This document shows positions 39,363 through 50,149 of a DNA stretch of 64,000 nucleotides, in pieces. Made by a program: the position numbers and the translations under genes. This stretch comes from Pararge aegeria (taxonomy: Eukaryota > Arthropoda > Insecta > Lepidoptera > Nymphalidae): NCBI RefSeq assembly GCF_905163445.1, contig NC_053200.1:14632001-14696000 (forward strand). The letters run 5' to 3'. A model generated the notes under the pieces. The model was not told the origin of the DNA. It saw only the letters and a list, made by a program, of their open reading frames with translations, and did not search any database. Every line of letters starts with the position of its first letter. Within the stretch, counting starts at the first letter, position 1.

Positions 39363-40197
39363 ATACAAATGCCCAGAATTATTAATTGAATCCAACGCTA
39401 TGAACGTTTAGAGAAATAATTTCCTCATTTTAGCGTCTCGAAAATAAAATTTCCAGTACTCCAATTAGTCTTGCAATGATTTACGAAATTGTATTGTGCT
39501 TCAAATTGCTCACGATGCAACTTTGATTCTTCATTCCGAAACTTATAGAAGTTCTTACAACATTAAAAATAGCCCATCGTTACGAACATCAACTTTATGA
39601 CTCTACATTAAGAGCTCTATAGTGTGAAGATGATAAGTTTGCTTCAAGATCGAGCCCGTTCGCAGTTACGCTAGTTTGCAAGCCTTGGAGTATACCCAAA
39701 ATAGTCCCTACTCCGCATTCACAAGAACTGTTCAAAGAGAAAATGGGAATTTGTCTTCTGTTAAAACGGTTGCAGTTGCGGCCGATCGAATATCGCCTTC
39801 TTTATGCACGTAATAAGGATCATCTTGAAATGGTGATTTGTTTCGTACAATGCATGCCTGCCAACGGTCTTGTAATACGAAGAATTACAGATGCTTGAAG
39901 TGTTTCCTTTAACCGAATTTTAATTGATGAGTTTTATAGCGTCTAAAACCAGTTTAGTTATTTGCTCTGCAACGTACTTTTGATTTCTGTTTATTCACGT
40001 AAATTATAAGAATAATAAAAGTAATACCTATTACGCAGATGTAATTAAAATTGTACCTATGTTTTTTTTCAATAATAAAAAATTATTTATATTTCTTCAA
40101 TAGCGTCTTTTATTTAGGGTCCCAGGAGGGTGCAGGAATAAAGAAGTTAACACCAATATTACTTAACTAAAATTACATTAAACCTAAAATATATAAA
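39363..40197. other. Unique-looking interval
   Basis: No repeats recognised over 800 bases, which is unusual for this window. No frame above 60 codons. Could be host intergenic DNA or an old, decayed insertion. Confidence 0.5.
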
Positions 40198-40365
40198 CTA
40201 CTAGCTGTTGGAACCATTGGTTTTCTTGGAATAAAAATTAGCCTATGATAGTCTCCGTTCTTTCAACCAACTATATGCCAAAAATCAAGTTGAGTGGTTG
40301 CTTAGTTTGGACGTGAAGTGAGGACAAACAAACAATCACACTTTCGCAATTATAATATTAGTAAA
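40198..40365 (+). mobile_element. Repeat-L subfamily, short copy
   Basis: Starts TACTAGCTGTTGGAACC, has TATATGCCAAAAATCAAGTT, GAGTGGTTGCTTAG, and ends TTATAATATTAGTA. Internally deleted. Confidence 0.6.
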
Positions 40366-40554
40366 AAGCATAAGGAATCAAGTACCCGAAATATAAATAA
40401 ATTAATCTGAGTGTCTTTCATATTCATTTTATTTTTCTTCCTGCTACATTATATGACCATAAAATGAAAGTTTATTACTCCTATTTTTTAATCGTACTTG
40501 CAATTCTTACCTACACTAATAATAAAAGTGCGATAGTGTTTGTTTATGAACTAT
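40366..40554. other. Unassigned DNA
   Basis: AT-rich; nothing recognised. Confidence 0.4.
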
Positions 40555-40897
40555 GTTAGCCTCAACATAATAGGAAATATCCTGTTATAATTTTAAGGAT
40601 TACTTAAACGATAAAAAAGCTTTAGTGTGAATTGCTCTAGCTTCATAGCTTAATATAAATTTACTGTGAGGTGGTGATAACAAAAAAAAATTTACCCGGC
40701 TAAGTTTGTTGTGGGGTCTTCTTAGACCAGGGCGCGTTTGGAACCCTCCTAGCTTAAGTTTTAAGTAAACGAATGCAGTTATCACCATACCCTTACAATT
40801 ATGTAAACATATACTCGTATGTATGAATGCTTCATAAGTGCCTGTCATATGCCTGCATGAGTAAAGAAATTTTGAATTTGAATTTGAATTTGAATTC
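40555..40897 (+). pseudogene. LINE-B 3' end, GAATTT-tail subfamily
   Basis: Begins AATATCCTGTTATAATTTTA (the last 20 RT codons, ending ALV stop near 40631), then GGTGGTGATAAC, CCGGCTAAGTTTGTTGTGGG, CAGTTATCACCAT and a long (GAATTT)n tail. Confidence 0.85.
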
Positions 40898-41335
40898 AAC
40901 AGTTGTACCTCTTATTATTAACCGACTTAAAGAAATTCGGCACACATGTAGCTTGAATCCTGGAGAAAGGCATAGAATAATAATTTTCCAAGCAAACTGT
41001 TGGTAAAAGTACCGCTTAACTTATCTGGGTCAAATTTCGTTTCTGGTTTCGACCATCGGATACATTTATTCAGGGAAAATAAAGGGTTTACACTACAAGT
41101 TAACCCTTGTGTATTCAATAAACGTGGACAAAGTCGCGGGCAACAGCTAGTTTAAAATATTCTCACGTGTCATTTCCAGTAAAACGTCAATAACATCACT
41201 GTTGGACGGAGCAATGAAATGGGTCAGGATATTATGCGCTCCAACTATTTATTCAAGTCGATGGTTTAGCTGTAAGTATAAGACTAGTGTGTTTGATCAT
41301 AGACAGCATTTTAGGGTTGGTGTTACGACACTACC
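40898..41335. other. Mostly unassigned interval
   Basis: Includes a minus-strand Repeat-L start (CGCGGGCAACAGCTAGTTTA) at 41136-41155. Otherwise nothing. Confidence 0.45.
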
Positions 41336-41815
41336 GATAAAAACGTTAAGCGATTTAGCGTTCCGGTGCATTGGCGTGTAGAAACCGATTAGGCAGTTAC
41401 ATTAAGCCCGCACCGGGTTTAATGAATGAATACACTTTTATTGTACACCAAAGAAAAAAAAGTAGTTACAAAGATATAAATACATATCAAGAGAGTACAA
41501 TTTCAGGATTACAGCGATTTCTTCCAGGCAACCAATGGCATAAAAGGAAAAAACATAGAAAAGAGGTAGGTGGTGCAATAAATAAGATTTAAAAATTATA
41601 CAAATATATAAATATAAATAATATAACTTTAATATAGATATATAAATATATTACACATAAATACAAATAAAATATATAAAATAAATATCTTTAATGTAAC
41701 TTGCCATACTCCTAATAATTTAAGAGTTAGCCGGTTACTATTCGAGCCTGCATCATCACTTACAATAAGGTGAGCTTGCAGTCCAGAGATGACTTGTACC
41801 TACTGGTATAAAAAA
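41336..41815 (+). mobile_element. SINE-D split by LINE-I
   Basis: AAGCGATTTAGCGTTCCGGT and TGGCGTGTAGAAACCGATTA (41350-41390), then after the insertion TGCCATACTCCTAATAATTT, GCCTGCATCATCACTTACAA, TTGCAGTCCAGAGATG. Before the insertion it held a hairpin (GTTACATTAAGCCCG with CGGGTTTAATGTAAC). Confidence 0.8.
41424..41689 (-). mobile_element. LINE-I 3' end with 6-bp TSD
   Basis: GAATGAATACACTTTTATTG, CAGCGATTTCTTCCAGGCAA, AGAGGTAGGTGGTGCAATAA. Flanked by TTTAAT at 41418-41423 and 41690-41695. Confidence 0.8.
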
Positions 41816-41895
41816 AAACTCTGCATTTTAGGGATCCACTATTGGCACAGGCTCGTGTATAAGGAGAGAGCAATTAGGAGCTTGAAGTCACCAGA

Positions 41896-41950
41896 CCTAG
41901 TCCAGTTGGGGCTGGAGGGTAAACCCGCCCAAACTGGACTGGACTAGGTT
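41896..41950. repeat. Inverted repeat, imperfect
   Basis: ACCTAGTCCAGTTGGGGC pairs with GCCCAAACTGGACTGGACTA and GG, with a 4-base extra repeat (ACTGG) in the right arm. Confidence 0.75.
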
Positions 41951-42163
41951 TACTAGGCGGGGTAATTTTTATTACATTCAACTTTCATTTGCTATTTCGC
42001 TCAATATATCTATACCCACTGAATCGCACTATTACCCAGCTAAGATTGTTATAATAATATTATCCTTATTGCCAGATTGTAAGTTGTTATACAAGGTGTA
42101 GAATAGTCAATTTGAATTGTGCAATTTACAATCAGCGACACAATGGCGTGCTTACATTTAATT

Positions 42164-42465
42164 TTTTTACAAATTTATTACATGTTATAGTCTAGGAATA
42201 TACATAATCATAATATAATTAATACAATTTTAATGTCATTATTACCAAATTATACGTCATTATTGAATTTTTATTCCAAAAACTCTTTAAATTGTACACA
42301 TCAAGCCATTTAAATAATTTAGTTTTAAATTGATTCATTGCTAATGATTTCACATAATTAGGTATTTTATTAAATACTTTAATACCCATCATAATATAAT
42401 TTTTATCAAAATAATTAGTTTTATGAAGGTAGTTTAAAACTAAACGATTGGGATAACATACCTAG
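42164..42465 (-). pseudogene. LINE reverse-transcriptase C-terminus, separate family
   Basis: On the minus strand 42461 to 42219 is open: NRLVLNYLHKTNYFDKNYIM, MGIKVFNKIPNYVKSLAMNQ, FKTKLFKWLDVYNLKSFWNK, ending at TAA (42219-42221), with a TAG just upstream at 42462-42464. The FNKIP..VK and KTKLFKWL pattern is that of non-LTR RT tails (compare FYNKLP in LINE-B). It is very AT-rich. The family is not otherwise present in the window. Confidence 0.75.
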
Positions 42466-42609
42466 GGTACGCATCGTTTTTTTGGCCGTTGTAAATAATG
42501 CCTTATGCTTTGCACAAAGCAAAGTTTCAAAGATGTATAAGCAAGGTAAGGGGTAACTTTAACTGTTTAAATATTGGTCTGCAACTGTCCAGCGGTGAAG
42601 TACATCAGT

Positions 42610-42676
42610 GTTGTGAGCTTCTTCTTAGACCAGTGCGCGTTTGGAACCCTCGTAGTAGCTACGAGGGTTCCAAACG
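42610..42676. mobile_element. LINE-B fragment folded back on itself
   Basis: Plus-strand LINE-B (CTTCTTAGACCAGTGCGCGT) up to TCGTAG is followed three bases later by its exact complement, giving 18-bp perfect arms (42638-42655 and 42659-42676). Confidence 0.9.
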
Positions 42677-42788
42677 TACCTCTTTCGCCTAGGTAACATT
42701 AATATTAAAGTTTATTGTGAAACCTTTTCCAGACACATTTCATTAATCCTTAATATGTCCGGAGCGAAAGAATACCATGGGCTGTGTC

Positions 42789-42996
42789 GAGTGGCGTGCA
42801 TAGAGGGTATGCACAGGGTATTCATATAATATAAAATGAATAAAATCTACAGTACAAGTCATTAAAAACTTAAGGATAGGCATTGTAAGAGTTATAAAAA
42901 GACTACCCTTAAGTATTTATGACTCGTACCTAATGGAGATTTTTTTCATTTTATATCATCTGCATACCCTGTGCATACCCTCTATGCACGCCACTG
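42789..42996. mobile_element. hAT MITE, 208 bp, with 8-bp TSD
   Basis: Terminal inverted repeats of about 58 bp starting GAGTGGCGTGCATAGAGGG (left) and CAGTGGCGTGCATAGAGGG (right, inverted). GCTGTGTC lies at 42781-42788 and 42997-43004. No coding capacity; mobilised in trans by a hAT transposase, inferred from TIR and TSD. Confidence 0.9.
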
Positions 42997-43004
42997 GCTG
43001 TGTC

Positions 43005-43344
43005 TAATAAGACATAGACTAGGTTGGAATCGAACCGCGTACTCTACGACTTGTTGTTGAACACACAAAATCTTCTTATTATGCGTTTAATTAAAAACAT
43101 AATTAAGTTGCAATCTAACATAAAAATTAAGTTACAATCTAACACAAACCTGCAAATGACATAGAAAATACCCAATTAGCTTCTAATCAGGGAAAAATTA
43201 TAAAGAAAAAATAAAAATATCTTAAAGCGAGACGTTGTTTTATAATATTATCAAACATCAACTCACAAAAGCAACATCTAATTGGCTTATGTTCTTCTGA
43301 AATGTAAGAAAAAGTACTTTAATATTTCCTCCAAATATATTTTT
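43005..43344. other. Interval without recognised element
   Basis: AT-rich; nothing recognised. Confidence 0.4.
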
Positions 43345-43525
43345 TTATGACCCGTAATAGCCTAGTAGGTAAGGCTACGGATTTTCTGTAGGGGGACCGA
43401 GATCAATACCCGGCGTTTTTAATTTCGAGGAACATCGCGAGAAGTTCTCTTCTAACTTGATCAGCGCGGTAAATTACAGCTCAAACCGTACTCTTTCTGA
43501 GAGGAGTACCGTGCCAAGTAGGGTG
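43345..43525 (+). mobile_element. SINE-N, tRNA-derived
   Basis: GTAATAGCCTAGTAGGTAAG (A-box region) and ACCGAGATCAATACCCGGCG (B-box region) within 60 bases, then GAACATCGCGAGAAGTTCTC and a body ending TGATCATCATCGTAATCAT. Confidence 0.6.
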
Positions 43526-43725
43526 CTGATCATCATCGTAATCATACCGACCCATTACCGTCTCCTCCCACAGTGAGAAGGGGTTAAGGTCGTAGTCCAC
43601 CACGCTGACCCAGTGGGGATTGGTGGACTTTTAACTCCTTTGAGAACACTATGGAGAACTCTTAGGTACGCAGGTTTACTCACTATGTTGAGCATGTTAT
43701 ATTTTAATAAACGGACATAACTTCG
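43526..43725 (-). mobile_element. SINE-E, 3' two-thirds
   Basis: CATACCGACCCATTACCG, CGTAGTCCACCACGCTGACC, TTTGAGAACACTATGGAG, AAACGGACATAACTTCGA. The promoter end is replaced by the RTE element. Confidence 0.75.
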
Positions 43726-43726
43726 A

Positions 43727-44112
43727 TATCATCATATCAACCGATAGACGCCCACGGCTGAACATAGGTCTTTTGTAGGGATTTCCAAATTCCAGGGTTC
43801 TGTGCCGCTTGGATCCAGCGGCTACCTGTGACGCGCTTTATGTCGTCTGTCTACCTCGTTGGGGGTCGACCAACGCTGCGCCTACCAGTTCGGGGCTGCC
43901 ATTCCAGCACCTTGGGACCCCAACGTCCATCCTTTCTCCGAACTATGTGCCCGGCCCATTGCCACTTCAGCTTCGCGACTCGTCTAGCTATGACGATAAC
44001 TCTGGTTCTTCTACGAATGTCCACATTCCTGATTTGATCGCATAGAGATACTCCAAGCATAGCTCTCTTCATCGCCCGCTGAGTGACTCTGAGCCTTCTT
44101 ATGAGGTCCATA
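43727..44112 (-). pseudogene. RTE-clade LINE C-terminus
   Basis: The minus strand reads LIRRLRVTQRAMKRAMLGVS, RIRN-like DQIRNVDIRRRTRV, AKLKWQWAGHIVRRKDGRWG, PKVLEWQPRTGRRSVGRPPT, R then TAG where the family normally has W, then TDDIKRVTGSRWIQAAQNPG and TGA at 43737-43739. It is recognisable as the RTE (endonuclease-reverse transcriptase) C-terminal region; the catalytic domains are missing and one nonsense mutation is visible. Confidence 0.88.
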
Positions 44113-44572
44113 GTTGTAAATATCAAATAAACATAAATTAAATTTTCCAAGTAGGTACACGAAACATATAAGTGACAGATGTTCTGATTACCAAGACGAG
44201 TACTGTACCGTTAAAAGCCAAACTTTCATACGAATTCCATATTTATAAAAACTAGCCAAGTGTAAAAAACACTTCAAGGGTAAAAGAGCCAAGATCCTTT
44301 TTCTAACGTTGAACTCCAATGAGAAATATAAAATGGATAAAATCCTTTTTGAGAGCAGTCATCTTAATATAATTAAAGTAAATAATGATATGCTTTTAGA
44401 TCCAGCTATAAACCTGTCAACTTTAATTATTTTGGAGAGTTATTTTAAGTCGAATTTACTTTCGAAATACGAATATTCAGAAAGCCGAGAACAAGAATTT
44501 GATTAAAAAGTAAATTGGTTATAATCGCTATTACCGAGAAATTAAATTGTGGAATATATTATTTTTTATATA
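44113..44572. other. Interval without recognised element
   Basis: A 65-codon plus frame at 44309-44506 is AT-rich and has no recognised domain. Confidence 0.45.
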
Positions 44573-44830
44573 GCGGTGATAGCACAGTGGTTAAGACTTC
44601 GGCCTACCTTTCGGGAGCACCGAGTTCGATACCCAGCACGTAACTCTGAAGGTGCTTTAGCGGTGCAGGAAAACATCGTGAGGAAACCCTGCATGTTTGA
44701 GTGATCCTTGCGCTACTGTTATGAATGTAATAAAAGCGTCTGACCTGTACCTGATGACAACGTAAGGTGTTACAAATTGTAATGTGTGGCATAATTTATT
44801 AATAAAGATATTTTTCTTTCTTTCTTTCTT
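44573..44830 (+). mobile_element. SINE-E, complete
   Basis: Head AGCGGTGATAGCACAGTGGT (A box) and CACCGAGTTCGATACCCAGC (B box), AAACATCGTGAGGAAACCCT, GTAATAAAAGCGTCTGACC, and AATAAAGATA followed by a (TTTC)n tail. The reference copy for the family. Confidence 0.88.
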
Positions 44831-44956
44831 CATAATTTGTGTTAAGTCTACCAATCCGCATTTCGTAAGCGTGGTTGACTGCAATCTATATATGAAATTC
44901 AAATTGAAATTTAAAATTCTTTCTTAAAAAATATAACATATTTTTTAGTTTCTTCG

Positions 44957-45245
44957 CAACTTTAATTCAAATTCAAATTCAAAAATGTTTCATTCATGTA
45001 GACCTTATTACAGGCACTCATGAAGCGTTCATAAATTTTAGCATGTTACACTAATGTTAGTGATGGTGATAACTGCGTTAGTTAACCTAAAACTAAAGCT
45101 AGGAGGGTTCCAAACGCGCGCTGGTCTAAGAAGAGCCCACAGCAAACGTAGCCAGGTTTTTTTTTGTTATCACCATCTCACAGTGTAGTTAATGTTTATC
45201 TATGAAGTTAAAGCAATTAATACCCAAGCTTTTTTATCATACATG
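44957..45245 (-). mobile_element. LINE-B 3' end, GAATTT-tail subfamily
   Basis: CAAATTCAAATTC tail complement, TCATGTAGACCTTATTACAG, ATGGTGATAACTGCGTTAGT, AGGGTTCCAAACGCGCGCTG, GTTATCACCATCTCACAGTG, and the last RT codons (complement of AAGCTTGGGTATTAAT). Confidence 0.85.
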
Positions 45246-45946
45246 TCTTGTAAGGCTTGTCAGGGTACTGCACATTCCTCTTAAATTACATATTAAATAC
45301 TTATATACTAAAATAAAACGAAACAGCAGTCATCATGCTCGCAATGAAGATATGCGAGAAAACATATTGTTGGTAGAGTAGTCTGCAACTTAAAAAGTAT
45401 CAAAAAACATTGCGTAGTTCGATGAAATAACCAAAAAAAATGACGTATACAATCGGTTCAATAAATGAGCGTATCACGTTATATATTTGTGGTTTAGAGT
45501 GACTGTAGTCAAAAGCAAAGTAAGTATTTAAAAAAGAGCCTTTATGACTGGTTGCTTCCCATCAGTGAAGGTTGTTTTGTTGAATCAATCTCTGAAAACC
45601 CTTTGTTTTAGCATTATGCATACATTTAAAATACATGTGTATATGAAAAGATTGGCATCCAGCGATTAGGGCGCCAAACTGCGAATCGCGATAAGAACGC
45701 AATGTAGGAAACTGCTACACAACGTCCCACAACGATCGTCAAAGGTTGTGACCGTTTTCAACGAACGAACGTGTTGCAACGTATTAAAGCTAGTAATTTG
45801 GCTCGTAATAGAAAAAAACTAGTGCATAAAATCACATTCCAAATTAGTTTAAACAAGTTGTACCTGCGTTTGATTCATCGGAATCCTTGCTTAAGCTACT
45901 TTTAAAGAGAGACGAAAAAGCTTAACGTTTTTTTTTTATAGAAATA
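45246..45946. other. Unique-looking interval
   Basis: No repeat match. GAACGAACGTGTTGCAACG and neighbouring CpGs at 45690-45780 stand out slightly. No coding frame. Confidence 0.45.
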
Positions 45947-46297
45947 GGCGTTACTTTACGGAGATCCATGATAAATGAAAATTAAGCTTTATTTGCTATA
46001 CTCTGCGAAAAGCAGGAGAGTTTGTATGGTGTAATTTATAATTTCTTCAATCCTTTTACTCCACACCAAACAGATATTTGACAATGTACCCTCTAACTGG
46101 AGACTTTACAATGAATAATTGTTAAGTGACAATTATTAATTGTAAAGTCAACATCTCCTGAGGATGCTCCAGTTTCGGAGCGAAACTTGCGTAGAGGGTA
46201 CATTGCCGAAAAGATCTGGTCGGTGTGGAACATAAGGATTGAAGAAATTATAAATTACACCATACAGATTCTCCTGCTTTTCGCGGAGTCTATCTAA
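45947..46297. mobile_element. Foldback-F, both arms present
   Basis: Left arm: GCGTTACTTTACGGAGATCC, GCGAAAAGCAGGAGAG, TGGTGTAATTTATAATTTCT, GACAATGTACCCTCTA, GACTTTACAATGAATAATTG. Centre near 46133. The right arm is its complement through CTCCTGCTTTTCGCGGAG but lacks the outermost 40 bases and has an extra CCAGTTTCGGAGCGAAAC segment. No coding capacity. Confidence 0.88.
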
Positions 46298-46761
46298 ACG
46301 TTTTTATAAACATTAAAAAGTCGATATAAAATCTATTAAGGGTAAATAATTGGTAAATGGGAAAATTAGACCCTTTATAAACGATTTATAGTTAAAGAAA
46401 ATAAAAGTTTTCCTGCACTGGCCGTCTGCAAAGGATTTTTGTTAATTCAATCTTTTCTTTTAAGTTGTGTTTTGTATGTTTGAAATATTTGTAGGTTTGA
46501 ATCGTATGCGGATAAATATTTGTGCATGATTCAAAAGAGCGCATAAATATTTAAATGTAAATTTTGTTTATTCAGATTTATATTCAATTGCACTTTAGTG
46601 TTTGTCTAGAGTTCTTTCATGTGTAAAGATGAAATGTTTACATGATTAAATGTTTGTACATTTTAAAATGCATCTTTTATCAGTGACTTTAGTTAAACTT
46701 TTAATTGGTCTACTAGTCAGCTATTTTCAACGGACTAATTTATATACTAAAATGAACTATG
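46298..46761. other. Interval without recognised element
   Basis: AT-rich; nothing recognised. Confidence 0.4.
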
Positions 46762-46870
46762 TAAAACTAAATAAAATCTAAAACGTCTTCGAAACCACTG
46801 CAGCGAGGCACGTTTCCTAAGGTTGCCTCCGAAGCAGCATTAGTGAAACCCGAAGCAAAAGTATTCTCTA
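46762..46870 (-). mobile_element. LINE-J 3' end
   Basis: AAACTAAATAAAATCTAAAA, CGTCTTCGAAACCACTGCAG, CGAGGCACGTTTCC complement the LINE-J stop region at 32495-32540 (codons for CGGFEDVLDFI). Confidence 0.65.
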
Positions 46871-46929
46871 ATTTGGTTGTTCGGAAGTTATGCGCGTACC
46901 TACATACAATTCGGATATTCATTTTTATT

Positions 46930-46982
46930 TATGTAAATAGATAAATAGATAGAAGATAGATAAATAGATAGAAGATAGATAA
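46930..46982. repeat. GATA-rich minisatellite
   Basis: Units of ATAGATAGAAGATAGATAA repeat twice or more. Confidence 0.8.
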
Positions 46983-47284
46983 CTCTTAGTCGCGTTAAGG
47001 GTCTTTGTCACGCCGCGTGTAGCTTCTACTGGAGCCCATCCTTTCCGATACTACAGTTTGACGTTTTCTTTTATCTCCCCTCCTACACATAATAAAACCA
47101 ACAGATGTTAGACCGTAAAGATTTTATAGTACTACCGATATATTCAGAGGAAACAGTACGGAATGGATATTGGAATATTTTCCGCACAGGAAGGCTTTTG
47201 ATGGTTACTTTATCTGCTCTGCTTACTTGTACTATATTTTTTATCTATTATTTATTTTTAAATTTTCAACAGTGAAATTATTAA

Positions 47285-47472
47285 TTATATTAATTGAGTA
47301 TCCAAGCAACCGGCGTTCAGGGCTCCAGAGTGAAGAACCTCCTCACAATACGCGCCGTTTCAAGGACTACTGTTTTCTGTATCCGACCCTTGATCCAACA
47401 ACCAAGCGAAAGCTTCTTAAGATGTTGTCCGAAGCTTTTCGCGAGAAGACCAATGACTGAAACGAATGAAAT
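47285..47472 (-). pseudogene. LINE-P C-terminus, longest frame
   Basis: The minus strand is open from 47472 to TGA at 47317-47319 (51 codons): IGLLAKSFGQHLKKLSLGCW, IKGRIQKTVVLETARIVRRF, FTLEP. Shares the last 28 codons with 24230-24313. The plus-strand frame across it is a shadow. Confidence 0.6.
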
Positions 47473-47544
47473 TTATACTATTATTATTAAATCTTTGTGT
47501 CTAACAACACAGCCTTTATATTCTTTTTTGTGTCTGCTACAGCT

Positions 47545-47762
47545 ACCTCTTGTCTACAATCTCACATGCTGGTAAGTGATGATGCCGTCTTAGATAGTAG
47601 CGCCTGTTAGGAGTGCTCAGTTATAATAAACTCATAATCGGTTTCTACGCGTCATCTTTTATATATATCATAAATTCCCAATTTGCTCCCACCGGTAATC
47701 GAACCTGGGACTTTCAACTTAAAACCACAGTGCTTATCACTGCGCCATTGGGGTCGTTATAC
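47545..47762 (-). mobile_element. SINE-D with head, internally deleted
   Basis: TACAATCTCACATGCTGGTA, ATGATGCCGTCTTAGATAGT, ATAATCGGTTTCTACGCG, then the promoter end AATTTGCTCCCACCGGTAAT, CGAACCTGGGAC and TATCACTGCGCCATTGG. The body between is shortened. Confidence 0.75.
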
Positions 47763-47864
47763 ACATAACAGAACATTACCCATCTCAGTTTGAAAGCTTG
47801 TTCGACAACACTTCATACACTTTTTTTTAGGATTTTTATTTTTTAAACACAAGTGGTATACAAA

Positions 47865-48017
47865 AGGTATGAAATTGCGTGCTATAAACCCCTGGCGGAC
47901 AGCTTTGAGTACCATCAACACGGCACACGTTTAAGTCATCGAGTTACACGTCTTAGAAGATACGTAGTTCCTCAGGCAGTAAAAGACATCCGGGGGGCTA
48001 ATGCCTGTTTTCACTAG
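47865..48017 (+). pseudogene. Unidentified C-terminal-looking frame
   Basis: 50 codons open to TAG at 48015-48017: CYKPLADSFEYHQHGTRLSH, RVTRLRRYVVPQAVKDIRGA, NACFH. No ATG start. The composition (Arg, His, Tyr-rich, balanced GC) is unlike chance AT-rich frames here. Probably a transposon protein end, but I do not recognise the family. Confidence 0.3.
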
Positions 48018-49495
48018 ACATAGGAACACACATAAATTGGATGCCTTATGATTTGGGTGATGCGTAGAGAAAAAAAAACTTTTCACCAACTATAGGTTGG
48101 GCGCCATCTCAAGTTACGAACAAATAAAGTGACACTTGAAAGATAAAAAAATATTAATTCGGTTTTTTTAATAATTTTATATCCATACGAAAAATGAAAA
48201 ATATGATAATACAAATATAAAATACGAGTACCACAAGACAAGAATCATAGGCAAGTTAGGTTATACGAGTTGCCTAGTGAAAGTCGATGGTATAAGGTAA
48301 ATTTAAGCCTAGGAATCTTCTTTGATTAGGTCTTACTTAGGCATTGTCTTGTTCATCGTTAGTAAAAAAGTTATAAGTTTATATTCATTAACATTATCTG
48401 TATAACAATACTGTAGTATTGGAGAAAATTACAAACTATAATTCTTCATTCCAAGGCAAAGGTGTCTGAGTGAAAAGGAAGGTCTTAATCTATCACGCAG
48501 ACATGTGATGATTGGTAGACTTATAATTCAACGGTAAACTTTTTGTATTTATATATTAATAACCATTTGTATAATAAGTTACATGTTTAAATATAAGTAT
48601 ATAAAATTAAAACAGAAATAATAGTAATTTTATAATAGAAATAATTCTTTGTTTAGTTGTAGAAATCCAACATACTTTTCGATAGTTAAAATGTATCTTT
48701 AAACATGCATGTCAACCATCGAGGTATATGTCAACTGCTGACCAATGCTTTACAAGATACGAGCACTCCTATTTTTGAACTGTCAAACTGTCAAATACAG
48801 CCTTTATATACTATGATGATATTTTATTGTTGAGTGTACATGGGTGTAGATAATGATCTTCAACCGCTCGAGAAGAGAATAGAAGATAATGAATACGGAG
48901 AGAAATAAATGATTTAATATATTATGAGGCTAAAATTAAAAATTTAATGATGTAAGTGTATTGTTTAAAGAAAATAAAGCAAAATCTAGCCTGGCGAAGC
49001 GGGCTGGGTACGCTAGTACTTAATATATTTATGGGACCCTGTGGTCCAGTACTTTACCAAAAAAAACGAAACGTATAGCACCTCCTTTCTAGTGTATTGG
49101 GCTTTTTTCGTTTAAGTATAATAGTGTACCTATAACACCCTCCTTTTGTTCGGTGCGGCTGCGTGCGGGGAAATACAATGTGACGCTTTTAAATAACAAA
49201 ATGGCTTTTTTGTGGTGCTGTGGAGTTTTTTGCGTTAAAAATATACCATCAACAATCAACTTAGAGGATTTATGTCTGAATTAAATATCTCTGTTGTTTT
49301 TTGTCGCAATCATATTATTACAACCGCAGTGACGCAGAGGTGAATTGTCCTACTTTCTATTTCCTGCCGTTTTCTTTAGCATCTAGAAACTAGTGAAGGA
49401 TCATTATTTGTCTCTATCAGTCGAACATTGCTGAAGCGGATCATTTTAAGTGCGTAATTTTAATTATCGATGTATTTCAAATTAATTGAGGATGT
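48018..49495. other. Long interval, mostly unassigned
   Basis: Only a minus-strand SINE/LINE start resembling Repeat-L (complement of ACTAGCGTACCCAGCCCGC) at 48988-49018 is recognised. 49060-49240 has CpG-rich patches (GGTGCGGCTGCGTGCGGGG). No gene seen. Confidence 0.45.
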
Positions 49496-49499
49496 AATT

Positions 49500-49790
49500 T
49501 GTTATCTATTTATATAGGTATTTATGTTATATATTTTATTTGTATTTATATGTAATATATTTATATATATATATAAATAATATATATATATTTTATTTAT
49601 ATATTTGTATAATTTTAAATATTATTAATTGCACCACCTACCTCTTTTCTATGTTTTTTCCTTTTACGCCATTGAAGAAATTGCTATGTAGCGATAAGGC
49701 CACCAAATTGTACTCTCTTGATATGTATTGATATCTCTGTAACCACTTTTTTTTTCTTTGGTGTACAAAAAAAATGAATGAAGAAAGTAG
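49500..49790 (+). mobile_element. LINE-I 3' end
   Basis: An AT-rich start with a TATATATATATAA tract at 49560, TGCACCACCTACCTCTTTTC, the stem-loop ATTGCTATGTAGCGAT at 49680-49695, AAGGCCACC, CTTTGGTGTACAAAAAAAAT, GAATGAAG tail. Confidence 0.8.
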
Positions 49791-50149
49791 TACACAATTT
49801 TGCATTTATAATATTCTTAGAATAGATTTAAATGGAATTTGTCTCGGAATCTCCTGAGCATCGGAGTCCAAAATAAAGCGCACGTAGCCAATGTGTTATT
49901 GAAAACTTTTGTGGTGTTTCTGACTTCCGGTTATATACGAGTACATATGCTAAATCAAACACACGATAGTGTGTCGGCCAAGGTTCATAAAATATATATA
50001 GCCAGTTTATTGGTGGTGGTAACTCATAAGGATTGCAAGTAATAAGAAAGATTGAAGGATTTAATTAATAAGAATAGAATGCTTTTTTTTATTTTCTTTC
50101 TATTATTTTTTTGTATTATGGATAAAACTGAAACTGATTACTGAAAAAT
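49791..50149. other. Interval without recognised element
   Basis: Nothing recognised. Confidence 0.4.

Noticed and set aside
42789..42996. microRNA precursor hairpin
   Set aside because: The long hairpin is explained by hAT terminal inverted repeats with an 8-bp target duplication.
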